Positions 1 to 12,000 of a stretch of DNA of 64,000 nucleotides are shown here, piece after piece; position 1 is the stretch's first letter; every line of letters starts with the position of its first letter. The notes beneath the pieces are model-generated. The model ran no database searches. It was not told where the DNA came from and saw only the letters and a list, made by a program, of their open reading frames with translations. The position numbers and the translations under genes are program-made. Source of the DNA: JAVJSD01 sp040219575 (lineage in GTDB: Bacteria > Planctomycetota > Planctomycetia > Pirellulales > Pirellulaceae); assembly GCA_040219575.1 (NCBI GenBank), contig JAVJSD010000142.1, positions 60,046-124,045 of the forward strand. The letters run 5' to 3'.

Positions 1-3000
1 CCCAGCTGTTGTAGCTGTAGTAGTCGGCGTATCCACTGCCGGCGCCGCTGCCGGAGGCCTCGCTCCAACTCGTCAATTCGTCGTCGGAGAACTCTTCGTG
101 GTAGGCGGCTTCTCCACTCCAGGCGAACGTTTCGCTGATCTCGTTTTCGAATTCGCTGGTCCATGTGTCGCGCGTTCCGTTGCCCGCATCCACGTCGCCG
201 GTGCTGTACGTACCCTCGGAGTCGCCGCTGGCCGAGTAGGTATACGAGCCCGACGCCCAGGAAGTCGAGGTGCTGTCGGTGACCCAACTGACGGCGCCGT
301 CGGCGTCTTCCTGCCAACTGTGGGAAAACTCGCTCCCGCCGCCGTTTCCGCCCTCTTCCGTCAACTCGCTGGAATAGTTGCTGCTGCCGTTGGCGTTGCT
401 GTTGCTGTAGCTGTGGGCGCCGCCGCCCTGATACGAGAATGAGTAGGCGCTGCTGCCGTTGGCATCGCCCGAACCGGTGGTCACCCAATCTCGACTGGCG
501 ACCTGCGAATCGAAACTGAAGTTGTATTGAGCATCCTCCGAGCGGCTTTCCTCCACCGTCCCGTCGATCGTCTCGCCTCCCTCGAACGGCACGGAATAAT
601 TTCCGCTGCCGGAAGACGAGAAGCTGTATTGTCCATCGCCGGACGTGCCGCCCGATCCGCCGACCAGCACCCACTGGTTTTGCGCGCCGAGCTGCCACTC
701 GGCGTTGTAGTCGTACGCCTGGCTGATGCTGCCGGATTCCGACTCGGTTCCGTCGATCGTTCCGCCGGCCACCGCCCGGGAGTAAGTCCCCGAGCCTTCC
801 AGCGAATAATCGAAGCTGCCGTTGGTGGCGGCGCTCTTGTCGCCACGGACTTTCCAGTCCTTGCCGAACAGGCGGTACTCCTTGTGCGATTCGCGACTGA
901 CGTTGTCGTCGCCGCTCTCCTGAATTGTGCCGCTGATGTTGCCGGCGACATAGCTGCCCGTGCCGGAAAACTGCGAATTGGATTCAACGTTGGTGTTCGC
1001 CGAACCGCTGCCGTTGCTGGTCCAAGCTCCGTCGCTGAAGGTGCTGGTCGAGGTCAGGTTGTAGTCGCCGGTCGACTCCTCGTCGCGGGAGAACTGCCCG
1101 GAGACGGCTCCCCCCGCAAGGGGCGACGTATAGACGCCGGATCCCGAATGGGAGACCAGCGAGTCGCCTTGAAGGTTGAATTCCGAGGCGCCGCTCGTCT
1201 GGCTCCATGTCTTTTCGGCGGCGTCGTACGACCAGGCGCCGTCGTCGCTGGCGCGCGATGTCTCCGTGATGTCGAACGTCGTGGTTCCGGTGTAGGACCA
1301 CGTTCCGCCGTTTTCGTCGCCGGACGAACTGGTCGTCTTACTGCCGCTGAAGGTGGCGCCGCGTTCCATCGACGAATAGGAATCGGCGTCGCCGGATGCA
1401 ATTCGCCACTCGCCGTCGGCGTCGCGCTCGTAGGTGAGCTGCATCGACCGCCCGTTGCCTCCACCGCCGCTTTCCTCCAACGTGCCAGCAACGCCGGCGT
1501 ACACGTAGGCGCCGGCGCCCGACGTCGACCACTGGTAATCGTGCGATTCCTGGCTGCTTCCGGAGCCGGCGTGGGAAATGTCTTCCTCGCCTTCGCCCGA
1601 CAGGCTGAAGGTGAAATCCTCCGAGGTGTTGTCGGTCTGCTGACGGGAGAACGTCCCCGAGACGCCGCCGCGCAGGTAGCTGCCCGAGGCCGAGTTTCCG
1701 AAGTCGGAGAACTCGCCATAGGTTCCCGATCCGGAGTTGCTGGTGACCACCCATTCGCCGTCCTGGACGGACAACTCCTGCCCTCGGCCGTTGGTGGCGC
1801 TCCAGCCGCCGGCTTCGGTGATCGTTCCGTTGACCGTCCAGCCGACGAACTGGCCGGGGTCGATGACGCTGAATCCGATCAGTGAATACGAGCCGCTTCC
1901 GGCGAAGCTCTGGCCTCCTCCCGCTCCTTCGTAGGTGGATCCGCTGCCGCTGCTGAGCACCCACTGATCGTTGTCGTCGAGGGTGAATCCGCTCTCGAAT
2001 TCGGAGCGGTTGGTCACCACTTCGTTGTCGAAGAAGCTGCCGCTCACCTCGCCGCCGGCGATGTGCCGGCGGTAGCTGGCGTTGGCCACGGTTCTGGTCT
2101 GCGTGTTGCTGGAATTGTTGGTTCCGCTGGCCGAACCCGACTTGTCCCACTGGCCGTCGCCGTCGATCGTCGCGTTGGTGGAGTATTCGAACCGCGTTTC
2201 GGTGCCGCCGCTCTCGGTGATCGTCCCGCGATAGTAGCCGCGTTCGTCGTCGCGCGAGTAGTTGCCGGAGCCGGAGAACGACGTCTCGGCGCTGTTGAAC
2301 CCGCTGGCCGAGGAGCTGCCGCCGACGGCCTTCCAGGCCCCGTCGACGACCTGCGTCTGCTTCGACCACTCGCTCTCATTGTGACGCTGGGAGTTCGTGG
2401 TCGACGTGCCGCGGATGTCCGACCGATTCACCATGTGGAAGTAGGTTCCACTGGCGCTCAGCGACCAGTTGTTCTCCGTGCTCCCCGACGACGAGCCGGA
2501 GCCGCTGGTGAGCGTGCCGAGGAAGCCGCCCCCGCTCCCGGGCGTCCATCCCGCCTCGGACGTCAGGGCGGTCTCCCACTCGCTGGACTGCGACTGCTGC
2601 GAATCGTTGTCTTCGGTGATCGTGCCTTCCATGGTCGAGGCGTTGTCGCCCTCGTCCACTTCCTTGCGGTACGTCCCGCTGCCGCTGCTCCAATTGTGCG
2701 AGGAATTCGACTGCTCTCCCGAGGCGGAGCCGGTTCGGGTCCACACGCCGGCGTTCCAATTGGCCTGTGTGGTGTACTCGTCGGAATAGCTGTTGCCCCC
2801 CTCGCCGCCGAGACTGCCCGACACCGTATTGCCGTCCTTTTGATAGCCGTACGATCCGCTGGCGGTATAGGACGACTCAACATGCGTGTTGCCGTCTCCC
2901 GAGCCGGAGCCGCCGCTGATCTGCCAGGCGCCGTCGACGACCGACGACTCGATCTGGTACGACGCGTTGCTGGAGTTGTCTCCGGCGTCGTAACGGGTGA

Positions 3001-6000
3001 CTTCGGTTCGCGACCAGCGCTGGCCGCCGCCGCTGATGCCGCTGTTGCTGGTGACGCTGTATGTGCCGCTGCCGGAGTACTCACCCTGGGAATAGGAGTT
3101 TTCCTCGGTCGTGCCGGTCCCCCCGCTGAGCGTCCATTGGCCGTTGGCCAGCGTCCACTCCGAGTCGGAGGTTTTGGACGTGTCTTGTCCGCCGGAGACG
3201 CGCGTGGTGCGGCGCACGCGGTCGAAGACCGAGCTGCCGCTGGCCGAATACGACGATTGGGTGAAACGATCGCTCGTCCCCGAGCCGACGCCGACCGTGA
3301 CCCACACGTCGTTCGGTCCCAACAGCGACGTCGTCTGGTTGACGTTCTGCTGCTGCTCGACGCCGCTTTCCCAACGCGTGCCGCGGACCTGGCCCGAGAC
3401 CGAGCCGTCCTTGTCTTTCAAATCCTGCGCGAAGGAGCCGGAGCCCGAGTAGGAGTTGAAGGACATGTCGCCGCCCTCGGTCGAGGCGGCCCCCGTCTTG
3501 TTCCAACCGACGCCGTTCCAGTCGCCCTGGATGGACTGTTGGCTGCGTGAGTAGTTGGAGCCGAACTCCTGACTCGAGCCGCTCACGCTCCACTCGGTTC
3601 CGCCGGAGGAAAAAGAACGGCTGTACGCGCCGGAGCCCGAATAGGCGTAGTCCTGGTTCGACTCGCCGTCGCTGGTCGTGTCGCCGTCGGAAACAACCCA
3701 AATGTCGTTGACCAGATCGATCTCGAAGTTGGTCTCGGTGCGGTTGCGGCTGGATCCGCTCTCGACCGCGTCGCCCGCGGCGCTCCACGCGCCGTCGGCG
3801 TCGGAGCCGCTGCGCGAGTAGCTGCCGCTGCCGGCGAACGACGACTGCGTGGCGCTCCGCTGCTGGATATCGCCCGATCCGCTGGCGACCCAACCCAACG
3901 TCGGATCGAGCGAACCCAGCAGCATGTAGTTGTAGCGGCTGCTGCTCGTTCCGCCGCCGTTGAGCGTGCCGCTCATGATGTCGACCTGATAGGTTCCGCC
4001 CTCCTGGTAGCTTTGTCCGTCGCCTCCATTGCCCATCCCGAAGACGGTCCCATTTCCCATCCACAGGCCCGTGGCGCCCATCGTCCAAAAGACGTTCATG
4101 GTGATGAAGTCGGAAGTGCTTCCCGAAGAGTCGGAGTGCCCCGTCACGCCGCCCCCCGGCGTCTCCCGCCAGTAGTCGACGCTGCCGCTGTGCTGCGAGG
4201 TAGTGCGGCTGGTCGTCGAACCGATGGCGACCGTTCCCGCCAGGTTGCTCGTCTTGCTCATGAACAGCGTTTTTTGCTGATGGCCGCTGGCGGAACCGGT
4301 GGAGATGAAGCCGTTGGCCGCGTCGCCGCCGGACGCCGAGACCGTCGTCGAGTACCAGTCGTTGCTGTTGAGGGTCAGCATGAAGTACTGTGCTCCCGCC
4401 ACGTCGCCGGCGTGGAAGGCGTAGTTGTAGCCGCCCCACACATGCACGTCGCCCGCCGTCACGTCGTACGACCAGGTTCCGATCTCGGAGTACGTCCAAT
4501 CACCGTTGGGAGACAGCGAGACGATGATCGAGGTGGTGTAGGTTTGCGTGCCGACGCCGTTGTGCGCCACGCCGCCGGAATCGGTCCAGGTGTTGACGAA
4601 GGAGGTGGTCAGCGCGTAAGACGTGCTGAAGTTCCCCAGAATCAGCGGCACGAAATTCGACTCTTTCTGGACGTCGAAGCCGGCGCCGCCGATGGAGATG
4701 CCGCCGTCGGAGCCGCGATCGCCGTCGGCCGCCACGGTCGTCTGCACCGTGGCCGTTGATTGAGCGCTCGTCTCGTCCTCGATCGTGTAGGTGAAGGAAA
4801 CCGCGCCCAATTGTCCCGCGGCGGGCGTGAACAGGATGCGGTCGCGTCCTTCCGCTCCGGCGGCGCCGGGCGTCCCCGCCACGATGCTGACCGTACCGGT
4901 CGATGGCGTCGAAACGCTCACGATCTCAATCTCGCTCGTCGAGGCGTAACTGTCGTTGCCCAGCACATCGAGCAAAATCTGGCCGTCGTTGCCTCGCACC
5001 GTCACCGCGTCGTCCACCGCCACGGGAGCCGCGCCAACCGGCTTCACCTCAATCGACACCGTGGCCGTCGTGGCCGCCGCGCCGCTGGCGTTGTCGGTAA
5101 GCGTGAACGTGAAGCTGTCGACGCCCGTGAATCCGGCGTCCGGGGTGTAGACCACTTCGCCGGTGGACGTATTCAGGTACGTCAACGCGCCATTGGTCGG
5201 CGCGCCGGAGATGGCGAAGGTCAAGTCCTGTACGGCGTCGGGATTTCCCTCGCCGCCGAGTTGGATCATGACCGCCTCGTCCTCGTTGGTGGTCGCCGCT
5301 TGCGACAGCGCGACCGTCGTGAAGTCGACCGCGGCCACCAATAGCGAGACGGTCGCCGTGTTGCTGGTCAGCGCGCCGCCGCCCGCCGTGGCGTCGTCCG
5401 TCACCTGGTAGGTAAACGAGTCCGTCCCGTCGTAGTTTGCGGCGGGAGTGTAGGTGAACTGCCCCGTGGCGGAATCGAAGTTCGTGATCACGCCGTGCAG
5501 CGGGGCGTCGACGATCGCGTAGGTCAAAACCTGGCTTCGTTCCGCGTCGCCGTCGTCGCCCAACAGCGACAGCTCGGTTGATTGATCCTCCAGGACGCCG
5601 GCGTCGAGATCCTCGGCCGTCGGCGCGTCGTTCGCCGCATTGACGGTCACGCCCACCGCGGCCGGTGCGCTGAACGCATCGCCGTCGCCGACCACGAACT
5701 CGAACGTGTCGACGCCGTTGTAGTCGGCGTCGGGAATGTACTGGCCCGTGCCGGCCGCCGCGTCGAAGCCGACGATTACACCGCGCGCCGGCAGCGTCAC
5801 GATTTCGTACGTCAGCGTTTGCCCGCCGCCGTCGCCGTCGTCGCCCGCGAGAGTGAAGGACACGCCGACATCCTCGTCGGTCGCAAGGCCTTGCGGCTCG
5901 GCGGTGGGCGCGTGGTTCACTTCGAGCACGTTGATCGTCGCCGTGGCCGTCGTGCTGGTCAATCCCGCCGCGTCGGTGAGGGTGAACGTGAAGCTGTCGC

Positions 6001-9000
6001 TGCCGATGAATCCGCCATTGGGCGTGTAGACGACCTCGCCCGTTTGCGCGTCGAAGCCGGTCAGCGTTCCATTGCTCGGTGCGGTGGAGACATTCAGCGT
6101 CAACGCTTGGGCTTCCTCCGCGTCGCCGTCGTCGCCCAACGCCAGCACCGCGGGGACGCCCTCGCTCACCTCCGCCGTCAGGTCGGCGGCGTGGGGAGCG
6201 TCGTTCACGCCGGTGACGGTGATGTCGACCGTCACCGCCTGCCCCGCGATCGACATGCCGGGCGCACCCAAATCGTCGACCACCATGAACGTCAGGCTGT
6301 CGGCGCCCGCGTAGTTCGCGTCGGGCGTGTAGGTCATCTGGCCGGTGAGCGGATCCAGCGCCGTGATTGTGCCGTGCTCCGGAGAGGCGACCAGGATGTA
6401 CTGCAAACTCGACGTCTGATTGGGGTCGCCCGCGGCGCCCGACACCGTAAAGCTGATCGGCGTGTCTTCCGTGGTCGAGACGCTCGACGGATCGGCGGTC
6501 GGCAGCGGCGCCACGGTGATATCGACCGTCGCCGGGGAGCTCGTCGCCGCGCTGCCCCCCGCGATCGCATCGTCGGTGACGGTGAAGGTGAAGCTATCCG
6601 GACCGTTGTAGCCGGCGTTGGGCGTGTAGAGCAGGTAGCCCGTGGCGGGGGCGAAGTCGCTGATGACGCCGTGCAGCGGTTGGTCCTGGATCGCGAAGGT
6701 GAGCGTCTGCTCGACTTCGCTGTCGCCGTCGACGCCGGTAAGCGTGATTTCAACCGGCAGGTCCTGCGCGGTGACCGCCTCCGCGGCGTCGCCGAGCGGT
6801 GCGTCGTTCACGGCGTCGACGGTGAACGTGATCGTGGCGGGCGCGCTCCACAATCCGTTCGAATAACCTTCGGCGTCTACGTCGAATGCGGCGAACGTGA
6901 ACTGATCCACCCCCTGGTACTCGTCCAGCGGGGTGTAGGTCAGCGCCCCGGTTTGCGGATTGAAGCTGGTGATTTCGCCATGCAGCGGATTGGCCAGGAG
7001 CACATATTCGACCGACGACATGGCGTCGCCCGGCTGGGCGGTCAGCGTCAGACTTTGACTGGCGTCTTCGTTGATGGTGAAGGTCTGATCGTCGGCCACG
7101 GGCAATTCCGCCACCGTGATGAACGCCGTGCTCTCTTCGCTGACCAGCGCGGCGGCAGGACCGGCGGCGGCGTCGTCGGTGAGCGTGAAGGAGAACGAAT
7201 CGTCGCCCACGAATCCCGCGTCGGGAGTGTAGACCACCTCGCCGGTGACCGGGTCGAAACCGGTCAGCGTTCCGTGCTGCGGAGCGGCGGTGATCGTCAG
7301 CGTCAATTGCTGTTCGACTTCCCCGTCGCCGTCGTCGCCCAGGATCAGCAAGGTCGACGAGTCCTTGGCGATCGTGATCTCCGGCGTGTTTTGGAACGGT
7401 CGGTCGTTCACCGCGTTGATGGAAATCTGGACGGACACGGCGCTGCTGGTGACGGCGACGCCGGAGGGCGTGAGGTATCCCACGGTGAATTTCAGGCTGT
7501 CGGCGCCGTTGTAGTCGGCGTCCGGCGTGTATTGCAACTGCCCCGTCGCCGCGTCGAAATTGCTGATAGCACCATGCGCCGGCGCTTCAACGAGCGTGAA
7601 CACCAGTTCCTTGACCGAGTTCGGATCGCCGTCGTCGCCCACGAGCGTGATCGCCAGCGGCGTGTCTTCGTCGGTGGAGAGATTCGCCGCCGTGGCGGCC
7701 GGCGCCGAGGAAACCTCGATCGAGACCGTGGCCGCGCCGCTGCTGAGAGCCACGGGAGCCCCCGCCGCGGCGTCGTCGGTCAGCGTGTAGCTGAAGCTGT
7801 CGACGCCCTCGTAACCGACGTCGGGCGTGTAGAGGACTTCGCCGCTGATCGGGTCGAAGCCGGACAATACGCCGTGCGCCGGCGCCGCGACAACATTCAA
7901 TGTAAGCGACTGCTCGACTTCCGCGTCGCCGTCGTGGCCGAGCACGATCGTCGCCGGCGTCTCCACGCCCACGCCCACGGACTGGCTATCGGCGACCGGC
8001 GCGTCGTTGGTCGGGGTCACCGTCACCGTCACCGTGGCCGGAGCGCTGGTCAGCGCCTCCCAACCCACGGCGGCGTCGTCCGTCACCACGAAGGTAAACA
8101 CATCCTCGCCCACAAAGTCGACGTCGGGCGTGTACGTCACCGCTCCCGTGCTGGGATCAAAGTCGCTGAGCGTTCCGTGCGTGGGCTGCGACGCAATGGC
8201 GTAGGTCAGCACCTGCGCCGCGGAGTCGTCGCCGTCGTCGCCCGTCAAGCTGACGGCCAGACCCGTTTCCTCCGCCGTGCTGACGCTCTGCCCGTCGCCG
8301 GTGGGGGCGTTGTTGGCCGGCATGACGGTCAGCGACATGGTCGCCACGTCGCTCGTCAGCCCGCCTTCGTCGGTCAACTGGTAGGTAATGCTGTCGGGGC
8401 CGACATATTCCGCGTCGGGCAGATACCAGATGAAACCGCCCGAGGAATTGAAGCCCCCCAACGATCCGTGGCTGGGGCCGTCGATCAGCGTCAGCGTCAG
8501 TTGTTGGGTCGTTTCGGGATCGCCGTCGTCGCCCAGCATGAGCGTCGTGGAGGTGTCTCGCCCGACGAAGACGCTGCTGTCGACCGCGGTCGGCGCGTCG
8601 TTGACGAGTTGAATCGAGATCGTGGAGGTGACCGTATTGCTGTCGCCCAGTTCGCTGCCCGCCGCCACCGTGATGACACGGTCGATCGCCAAGGGACCTG
8701 CGGAACTGTTTTCGTATCGCAGCGAGCGGAGCACCTGCTGGTAGTTGGCCTGGGTGTCGAGCCCCGTCAGCGACAGCACCCCGTCGACGAAATCGGCCTG
8801 GATGTTCGTGCCCGTCGTATCGGCCGTGAGCGATTCGTCGCCGTAGTCCCAGGCGTTCGTCAGCACGGCGGTCATCCAGGTTAAATCGCCGCCGTCGTAG
8901 TCGATGATGACCGCGTCGCTGTCCGCCACGGCGACCGGTCCGCCGTCCTCGACGAAAACGTTCGTAAAGCCGTCGTAGTAGTCGCCGCTGCTGTTGTTCT

Positions 9001-12000
9001 CGTCGAGGTCGAGCATGGGGGGCTCATCGACCGTGACGATCAACGTGTCGCTGCCGCTGCCGCCGTCCGCGTCGCTGACCATCACCGTGACGGTGAAGGC
9101 GCCCGCGTAGCCGTAGACATTGCTCAATGCGAACGTCTTGTCGGCGTTGAGCGTCAACGATTGCGGTCCATAGCCGTCTCCGTAGTCGACCGTCGCCGAC
9201 CACGCATCGAGTCCTGGATCGGTGAACGAACCCGCCGCCGTGATGCCGCCGCCCGGCGCGATGGTGAGGTCGTCGCCGAGCGCGACGGTCGGCGCGACGT
9301 TCTGCACCGTCACGACGAGCGTATCGGTTTCAACGCGAGCGTCGTCCGACGTCACCTCGACCGTGACCGTGAACGTCCCTTCGCTCGCGTACGTGTGATC
9401 GAGCGTGAAACTGCCGTCCGGATTCAGCGTCAGCGACTCGACGGGATCGCCCTCCCCGTAGTCCACGGTCGCCGTCCAGGAAACGCCGCCGGTGTCGTTG
9501 AACGAACCGGCCTGGTCGAGCGTCGAGCCTTCGTTGATCGTGGCGTCGGCGCCTGCGTCGACCGTCAACACCGGCAGCAAGTCGCCGATCATGACCGTGG
9601 CGGCGTCGGTCCCGCCCAACGTGTATCCCACGCCCGCGGCCAACGTCAATTCGACCGACTCCAGGTCTTCGCTCACGCCGTCGTCGACGGGCAGGATCGA
9701 GATCACCGCGCTCGATGCGCCGGCGGGTATCGTCACACTGCCGGGCAGCGCGGTGTAGTCCGCTCCGGCGACGGCGGTTCCGGCGACCGTGTAATTCACG
9801 GTGAGATCGGTGGAGGTGACGCCGGGAAGCGAGATTGTCAACTCGCCCGCGATCGGGCCGAATTCATAGGCGTAGGGCGTGGCGGCCTCGATCGTCAACT
9901 GCGGATCGGCCGCGTCGTTGTCGAGGATGGTGATCGTGTCGACGTCGCTCGCGCCGACAGCGTACCCGGTTCCGCTGGTCAACGTTAGCTCGACGGTCTC
10001 CGAGCCTTCCTGATTGACGTCGTCGATCGGCGCGACGGCGATGATCGCGCTCGACGCTCCCGCCGCGATTGTGACGCTGCCCGCGAGTTGCGTGTAGTCC
10101 TTGTCCGCCGTCGCCGTGCCGGCGACGGAATAACTCACCACCAGGTCCGACGAGGTGACGCCGGGCAACGACACGCTGAACTGTCCCTGGCCGGCGGATT
10201 CCGAGATCGTGGAGGTGTCGCTGACGAGCGCGACTTCCGGATCCGCAAGGTCGTTGTCGTTGATGACGACGGTCGCCTGCGCGCCGGCGCCCAACGTGTA
10301 GCCGACTCCCGACGACAGCGTGAACACGACCGTTTCCGATCCCTCGAAATTCACGTCGTCGACTGCGTCGACATCGATCGAAACGCTCGTCACGCCGACG
10401 TCGAAGAACGCTTCCCCCGAAATCGCCGCGTAGTCGCCGTCGCCGGCCGTGCCGGAAATCGTGTAGGTCACCGTGGTGGCGGCCAACGGCGCCGACGACA
10501 ACGAAATCGTGACCTGACCGGGCGTCGCGCTTCCTTCCGTCGTGCTGGGCGTCGTCGCGGCAATGTCCGCCTCGGGCGGAACGTCGTCGTCGACGATCGT
10601 GACCGCGGCCTGAGTCGAGGAACCGAGCACGTAATCCATCCCGGACTGGATTGTCAGGATGACCGTTTCGTCTCCCTCGGAGTCGAGATCGTCGAACACC
10701 GCGACGTCGATCACGGCGCTCGACGTGCCCGACATGATCGTCGCCGAACCCATCAGATAGTCGAAATCGAAGCCCTCGGCGGCCGTCCCGCTGATCGTGT
10801 AAGTAATGGAGATGTCGGTCGGGGCGAGATCGGACAACGACACAGTGAATTGTCCGTTGGTCGGTCCCGCTTCCGCCGCGCTAGGTTGATTGGCGGAAAT
10901 CGACGCCTCGAGCGCCGGCGTATCTTCAATGGTGACGACAGCGCTATCCTGCGTGCCCACCAGATAGCCGCTTCCCGGAGTGAGCGTCAGAACGACCGTC
11001 TCGTCGCCTTCCATCTCCATGTCGCTGTAAGGAGTGACATCGACGGTGGCGCTCGTGGATCCGCTGTAGATCGTGACGTAACCACTCAGGAAGTCGTAGT
11101 CGCTTCCGCTCATCGCCGTGCCGCCCACGCTGTAGTTGACCGTCGTGTCGAACATGACGGGCGCCGCCAGCGAAATCGTGAACTGCCCGTTGACCGGTCC
11201 GCTCTCGGCGGCGTTGGGTTGGTTGGCCGTGACCGTCACTTCCGGGGCGGCGGCGTCTTCAATGGTCACGGTGGCGCTGCTCGAGGAACCGACCGTGTAG
11301 CCGCTGCCGGAGGTGAGCGAGAGCACCACCGTCTCGTCCCCCTCGGTCTCCATGTCGCTGTACGGCGTCAGGTCGACCGTGGCGCTGCTGCTGCCGCTGA
11401 AGATAGTGACGTAGCCACTGAGGTAGTCGTAGTCGCTGCCGCTCATCGCGGTGCCCCCCACGCTGTAGCCGATCATCACATCACCGGCGGCGGGCGACGA
11501 CAGCGAAATCGTGTACTGGCCGCTGGTGGGGCCGGTCTCGGTGGCGAGCGGATCGTTGGCCGTGATGTTGGCCTCGGGCGCGACCGCATCCTGAATGGTC
11601 ACGGTGGCGCTGCTCGACGAACCGACCGTGTAACCGCTGCCGGGGGTGAGCGACAGCAACACCGTCTCGTCCCCCTCGGTCTCCATGTCGCTGTACGGCG
11701 TCAGGTCGACCGTGGCGCTGCTGCTGCCGCTGAAGATGGTGACGTAGCCACTGAGGTAGTCGTAGTCGCTGCCGCTCATCGCGGTGCCCCCCACGCTGTA
11801 GCCGATCATCACATCGCCGGCGGCGGGCGACGACAGCGAAATCGTGTACTGACCGCTGGTGGGGCCGGTCTCGGTGGCGAGCGGATCGTTGGCCGTGATG
11901 TTGGCCTCGGGCGCGACCGCATCCTGAATGGTCACGGTGGCGCTGCTCGACGAACCGACCGTGTAGCCGCTGCCGGAGGTGAGCGACAGCACCACCGTCT

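Noticed and set aside
3081..4499. Arg-rich minus-strand frame of 472 codons
   Set aside because: It is out of frame with the giant ORF, which gives ordered GSY/W repeats in the same stretch.
5582..8884. Plus-strand open frame of 1100 codons
   Set aside because: It is antisense to the Ig/cadherin-like repeats of the giant gene. Its translation is Arg/Val/Gly-rich without domains, and its repeats mirror those of the minus frame.
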